Position numbers and translations under genes: made by a program. From Embleya sp042956465 (lineage in GTDB: Bacteria > Actinomycetota > Actinomycetes > Streptomycetales > Streptomycetaceae), in the NCBI RefSeq assembly GCF_042956465.1, contig NZ_JBIBGL010000015.1, forward strand, positions 1 to 64,000: a DNA stretch of 64,000 nucleotides, in the 5' to 3' direction. Below the pieces are notes generated by a model that saw only the letters and a program-made list of their open reading frames with translations, searched no databases and was not told the origin of the DNA. This document shows positions 60,594 through 64,000 of this stretch, in pieces (positions within the stretch are counted from its first letter, which is position 1; every line of letters starts with the position of its first letter).

Positions 60594-62237
60594 ATGGGTC
60601 AATTCCGCATGCGCTCACGCGCTCGTGTGCGCCCAGGCGCTCGTGTGCGCTCACGCGCTCGTGCGGTCGCCGTCGTCTCGGCCGCGATTCTCGCCGGGCC
60701 CGCCCTCGGGCCCGCCGCGTCGGCCGGCACCGTCCCCACGCACACCCCCGCGGCGGCCGTGCAGACCGCCGCCGGCACTTCCCTGCGCTTCGTCGACATC
60801 CCCGGCGACGGCGGCACCAAGCTCGCCGCGAACGTCGTCACGCCCACCGGCGGCGCCCCCGGCACCCGCTATCCGGTCGTGGTACTGCCGACCAGTTGGG
60901 CGATGCCCCAAATCGAGTACGTCGTCCCCGCGCAAAAGCTCGCGGACAAGGGCTACGTCGTGATCGGCTACAACTCGCGCGGCTTCTGGCAGTCCGGCGG
61001 CGAGATCGAGACGGCCGGTCCCAAGGACATCGCCGACGCGTCCAGAGTGATCGACTGGGCGCTCGCCAACACACCCGCCGATCCGGGTCGAATAGGCATG
61101 GCCGGCGTCTCGTACGGCGCCGGGATCAGCCTGCTCGCCTCCGCGTTCGATCCCAGGATCAAAGCCGTGGTCGCGATGAGCGGCTGGGCCGACCTGATCG
61201 ACTCGATCTACAGCGGCCGGACCGAACACGCCCAGGCGGCAGCGCTGTTGGGCGGCGCCGGCTTCCTCACCGGACGACCCAGCGCCGAACTCACCGAGAT
61301 CCTGAAGAACTTCCTCTCCGGCAACCTGGACAAGGAGGCGGAGATGCTCGCTTGGGGCGCCAAGCGCTCGCCCACGACCTACCTGGACCGGATCAACGCC
61401 AACGGCGCCGCGATCATGCTCGGCAACGCCTGGGGCGACTCGCTCTTCCCGCCGAACCAATACGCCGACTTCTACGGGAAGTTGACCGGCGCCAAGCGGC
61501 TCGAATTCCGTCCGGGCGACCACGCCACCGCCGAGGCGGGCGGCCTGCTCGGGCTGCCGAACGACATGTGGGCCGATTCGACCCGCTGGTTCGACCACCA
61601 TCTGCGGGGCGTCGACAACGGCATCGACCGGGAGCAGCCCGTACAGCTCAAGTCCCGCACCGGCGACGGCGGCTATGAGGGTTACCCGAGCTGGCCGGCG
61701 GTGCCCTCCTCGACCCGCACCATCGCGCTCACCGGGACCCAGCGCGTCCTGGCCAACGTCGACTCCGGGGCGGACGGCGGCACGATCTTCCTGTCCAGCA
61801 TCCTCGACCAGTTCCTCCAGGTCCCGCCGGTCGCCTCGATCCCGCTGCTGCCCAGGGCATTCGCGGGCGTGTGGCAGAGCGACCGCTACGGCACACAGAC
61901 GAAGGTCCGCGGTACGACGAAGCTGCACACCACCGTCACCGCATCGCACGAAAGCGGAACGATCTTCGCCTACCTGTACGACGTCGGCCCGCTGGGCATC
62001 GGCAAGTTGGTGACCCACTCGCCGCTGACCTTCCACGGAAAGACGCCGGGGGTGGCGTTCCCGGTCGACATCGACATGTACGCGACGGCCTACGACGTCC
62101 CGGCGGGCCACCGCCTCGCCGTCGTGCTCGACACGGTCGATCCGCTCTACCTGGAGCACAACCCGTTCGGCGCCGGACTCGCCTTCTCGTCGCCGTCGAA
62201 CGACCCGTCCACGGTGACGGTGCCGGTCCGCGACTGA
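60594..62237 (+). CDS. Secreted S15/CocE-like alpha/beta hydrolase
   Basis: This 547-residue exported hydrolase has a signal peptide (Arg-rich n-region, core VAVVSAAILAGPALG, cleavage near ASAG). An alpha/beta-hydrolase domain follows with nucleophile Ser173 (GVSYG), Asp282 (NAWGDS) and His310 (GDHAT). A C-terminal beta-sandwich as in X-Pro dipeptidyl peptidase/cocaine esterase families (AGHRLAVVLDTVDPLY) ends the protein. It probably cleaves peptides or esters outside the cell. ATG 60594 has AGGAG 6 bases upstream. The Arg-rich n-region is encoded by tandem GCGCTCRYGTGC-like repeats (60611-60664). It is convergent with a protease-inhibitor gene. Confidence 0.92.
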   Translation: MGQFRMRSRARVRPGARVRSRARAVAVVSAAILAGPALGPAASAGTVPTHTPAAAVQTAAGTSLRFVDIPGDGGTKLAANVVTPTGGAPGTRYPVVVLPTSWAMPQIEYVVPAQKLADKGYVVIGYNSRGFWQSGGEIETAGPKDIADASRVIDWALANTPADPGRIGMAGVSYGAGISLLASAFDPRIKAVVAMSGWADLIDSIYSGRTEHAQAAALLGGAGFLTGRPSAELTEILKNFLSGNLDKEAEMLAWGAKRSPTTYLDRINANGAAIMLGNAWGDSLFPPNQYADFYGKLTGAKRLEFRPGDHATAEAGGLLGLPNDMWADSTRWFDHHLRGVDNGIDREQPVQLKSRTGDGGYEGYPSWPAVPSSTRTIALTGTQRVLANVDSGADGGTIFLSSILDQFLQVPPVASIPLLPRAFAGVWQSDRYGTQTKVRGTTKLHTTVTASHESGTIFAYLYDVGPLGIGKLVTHSPLTFHGKTPGVAFPVDIDMYATAYDVPAGHRLAVVLDTVDPLYLEHNPFGAGLAFSSPSNDPSTVTVPVRD

Positions 62238-62243
62238 GTTCGC

Positions 62244-62282
62244 GCAACGGCCGGTCCTCCCCGACGAAGGACCGGCCGTTGC
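62244..62282. terminator. Bidirectional terminator between hydrolase and inhibitor genes
   Basis: A perfect 15-bp stem (GCAACGGCCGGTCCT / AGGACCGGCCGTTGC) with a nine-base loop lies between convergent genes. Confidence 0.85.
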
Positions 62283-62295
62283 TGTCCGAGGGGTG

Positions 62296-62652
62296 TCAGC
62301 AGGCGCCGGGGCCGACACCGTCGATCCGGCCACCGAAGTCGCCGAGGTAGCGCGAGCGCCAGTCGCCGTTGAACACGTCGCGCTTCTGCACCGGGCTCCA
62401 GTTGACGAAACACGCCCTGGTGCCGGAGACGAACGAACCGACGTGGTCGTGGAAGGCCGGCGGCATATCGCGGTAGCCGCTGCGCGAGGTCCACTCCCAC
62501 GTGCTGCCGTGGAATCCTTCGCCGGTCCAGAAGCAGACCGAGCCGTCGCTACAGGACGGCGGCGCGGCCGGCGCGGCGCTCGCGCTCGTTGCCGGGAGCA
62601 GGAGGGCGGTCAGCGAAAGGGCGGCGCCGAGCGCCAGGGTACGCATGTGCAT
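62296..62652 (-). CDS. Secreted peptidase inhibitor, family I36-like
   Basis: This 118-residue protein has a Sec signal peptide (about 1-30, ending ASA). A small Cys-rich domain follows, with CSDGSVCFWTGEGFHGSTW and RACFVNWSPVQKRDVFNGDW. This is the pattern of actinomycete I36 (SMPI-type, gamma-crystallin-like) metalloproteinase inhibitors. Four cysteines would form two disulfides. ATG 62652 has GGAG 5 bases upstream; ATG 62646 is an alternative. It lies opposite a secreted hydrolase. It probably protects against extracellular proteases. Confidence 0.88.
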   Translation of the reverse strand: MHMRTLALGAALSLTALLLPATSASAAPAAPPSCSDGSVCFWTGEGFHGSTWEWTSRSGYRDMPPAFHDHVGSFVSGTRACFVNWSPVQKRDVFNGDWRSRYLGDFGGRIDGVGPGAC

Positions 62653-62899
62653 CGGTTCTCCACGATCGAAACGACGACGGCGAACTGCCGCGACGCCGCC
62701 ATGCTCCTGACCCGCCCCTCGAACTCGCCAGACTTGTCGATCATTTCCACCCGATCGGGGACATGCCCTCCCCAAACGGCCCAGCGCCCCGCCGCCCTGG
62801 CCACCGATGGATCACGCCACTAAGCTGCGCCGGTGACTGTTTCCCCTGCCCACCCGCGACCGGCCCTCAGGGCAACTTCGAGCCGCACCGGGGGCTGAC

Positions 62900-64000
62900 A
62901 TGGCGCCTTCCGTGTACCGCATCACCCCGTACGACCCGGCCGACGCGACCTCCGGTAAGCACATCCGCCACGACTGCCGCGAATCCGTCGCAGCCGCATA
63001 CTCCGCAGCACTGGGCACATTCGCCCTCGACGCCGGTATCGACCGGCTCACGATCGACAACCCGATGAAGAACGGCTTCCACTCCTTCTCCGAGTGCTCG
63101 GGGGCCGGCGGTCATGAACTGGATGGCCTGTTCCCGTACAACCTCACCGGCTATCACGACGGCGCCCTCGTTCCACTCGGCACAGCTCTCGGCCTGGTGC
63201 GGGCGATGCTGCTCGGCCACGGCCTCTGGTGTCGACTGGTAGGCGACGATGGGTTCTTCGTGCACGTCGGATACGAACGCGACGTCTACCTCGGCAGCGC
63301 CGACCCACTTCACGAAGCCGAGATTCGGGCACGTGCGCTGGGCCTGTTCGTCGAGCAGGTCGACGCGTCACCGTACGACCCGGCCACCGACGAAGTAGCC
63401 GAAGACCGAGCGGCCGACGACGCCTTCTGGGCCGAACTGATCGAACTGGTCGCCGAGCGCGGCGGAGTTCTGTTGGAAGAGCGCCGCGTCGGCAACGCGT
63501 ACCGCTGGCACCGCCTCACCAACGCGCCGGAAGTCGACGCGGTGCGGACCGAGTTGACTCCTCGTGCCCGATTGGCGGCCTGGCCGGACCTGATCGAGGA
63601 GGGCGAGGCGATCCGTGCCGCCATCGCGCGCCAGGAACGCCTCGCGTTGCTCGTTCAGCAGTACCCGGGCGGCGGGTTCTACGACGCACGGATCGCCGAA
63701 CAGGCCATGGCCCGCGACCGAATCATTTCGGCTCCGGGTCACCGAGCCGCACTCGTGCTACTGGAACCATCCGATCGGGATCCGTTCCTCGCCGGTGTCC
63801 TACCCGACTCCGACGGCATCCTGCGGGCCCGTTGGCGAACCAATCGCACGCGGGCCGACGAACGCCGGACGCTGATGGCCTCGTTGCGGATCGGCGACAT
63901 CGTCACCGGCGTCGTCGCAACGGGACTCAACGACATCGGGGTCCACGTCGACCTGGCCGGTGACCCGGGCGGCTGTCTGGGCTTCCTCCGCGTCCCCGAG
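62900..64000 (+). CDS. Unknown protein with S1-like C-terminal region, cut by window edge
   Basis: The frame is open from ATG 62900 to the right edge (367 codons, incomplete). The first 330 residues match no family I recognise. They are mixed helix/strand and acidic, with SECSGAGGHELDGLFPYNLT early and a helical middle. The visible C-terminus (LRIGDIVTGVVATGLNDIGV) has the start of an S1/OB-fold RNA-binding domain. A stop in the same frame at 62834 limits the N-terminus, and GGGGG lies just upstream of ATG. The gap 62653-62899 before it shows no other gene. Confidence 0.75.
   Translation, partial: MAPSVYRITPYDPADATSGKHIRHDCRESVAAAYSAALGTFALDAGIDRLTIDNPMKNGFHSFSECSGAGGHELDGLFPYNLTGYHDGALVPLGTALGLVRAMLLGHGLWCRLVGDDGFFVHVGYERDVYLGSADPLHEAEIRARALGLFVEQVDASPYDPATDEVAEDRAADDAFWAELIELVAERGGVLLEERRVGNAYRWHRLTNAPEVDAVRTELTPRARLAAWPDLIEEGEAIRAAIARQERLALLVQQYPGGGFYDARIAEQAMARDRIISAPGHRAALVLLEPSDRDPFLAGVLPDSDGILRARWRTNRTRADERRTLMASLRIGDIVTGVVATGLNDIGVHVDLAGDPGGCLGFLRVPE

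Overview
The window is very GC-rich. It has strong third-position G/C bias, many GTG or TTG starts with GGAG/GAGG ribosome sites, LuxR/LAL regulators, DasR-type operators and a modular type I polyketide synthase. All of this points to a Streptomyces-like actinomycete (order Streptomycetales); the genus cannot be fixed from the sequence alone. About 46 genes can be supported. Two are cut by the window edges. A run of 10 N at 39875-39884, set between long G and C homopolymers, marks an assembly join.

Region 1 (1-18.4 kb) is the edge of a polyketide biosynthetic cluster. A leftward operon holds a TIM-barrel isomerase/dehydratase-like enzyme, a complete KS-AT-KR-ACP module and a second PKS cut by the left edge. 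A divergent catechol-type O-methyltransferase follows. Next come two paralogous LuxR-type (LAL) regulators with eroded Walker A motifs, transcribed divergently from a 670-bp intergenic region. Then come a small PqqD-like protein, an SRPBCC/cyclase-like protein and an MMPL exporter, the last divergent from a GntR-TetR double-HTH regulator. Candidate operators (20-bp-spaced ACCCCCTA repeats, CCCCTAYATAC boxes, CACTAGT palindromes) tie these promoters together.

Region 2 (19.5-25 kb) is an amine-catabolism unit: Lrp regulator, FAD amine oxidase, aldehyde dehydrogenase and a divergent APC permease, with a repeat-rich control region between dehydrogenase and permease. Region 3 (25-30.4 kb) holds a GNAT acetyltransferase and a 1563-residue HEAT-repeat protein. 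Region 4 (30.7-39 kb) is an aminosugar/chitin island: a secreted GH18 chitinase, a GntR/UTRA regulator, a ROK regulator and a SIS-domain enzyme, with four DasR-like (dre) sites at three promoters. It also contains a cobalamin-riboswitch-controlled [2Fe-2S] protein, an NmrA-like oxidoreductase/HxlR pair and a rhomboid-like membrane protein.

Region 5 (39-49.7 kb) begins with the assembly gap. A MacB-like efflux operon follows (lipoprotein, peptidoglycan-binding adaptor, ATPase, permease; the last three joined by ATGA overlaps), divergent from an OmpR/histidine-kinase pair. Then come a short repeat array in which two convergent genes terminate, a TetR/SDR pair, DUF4291, a glyoxalase-fold protein and a small membrane protein. 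Region 6 (49.9-64 kb) has an orphan VapB-like antitoxin, a glutamate-type ABC importer, a RING-finger/TerD-like protein, a TPP-riboswitch-controlled CytX-type permease, an eroded CHAT protein, a secreted S15-family hydrolase, an I36-type protease inhibitor and a right-edge protein with an S1-like C-terminus.
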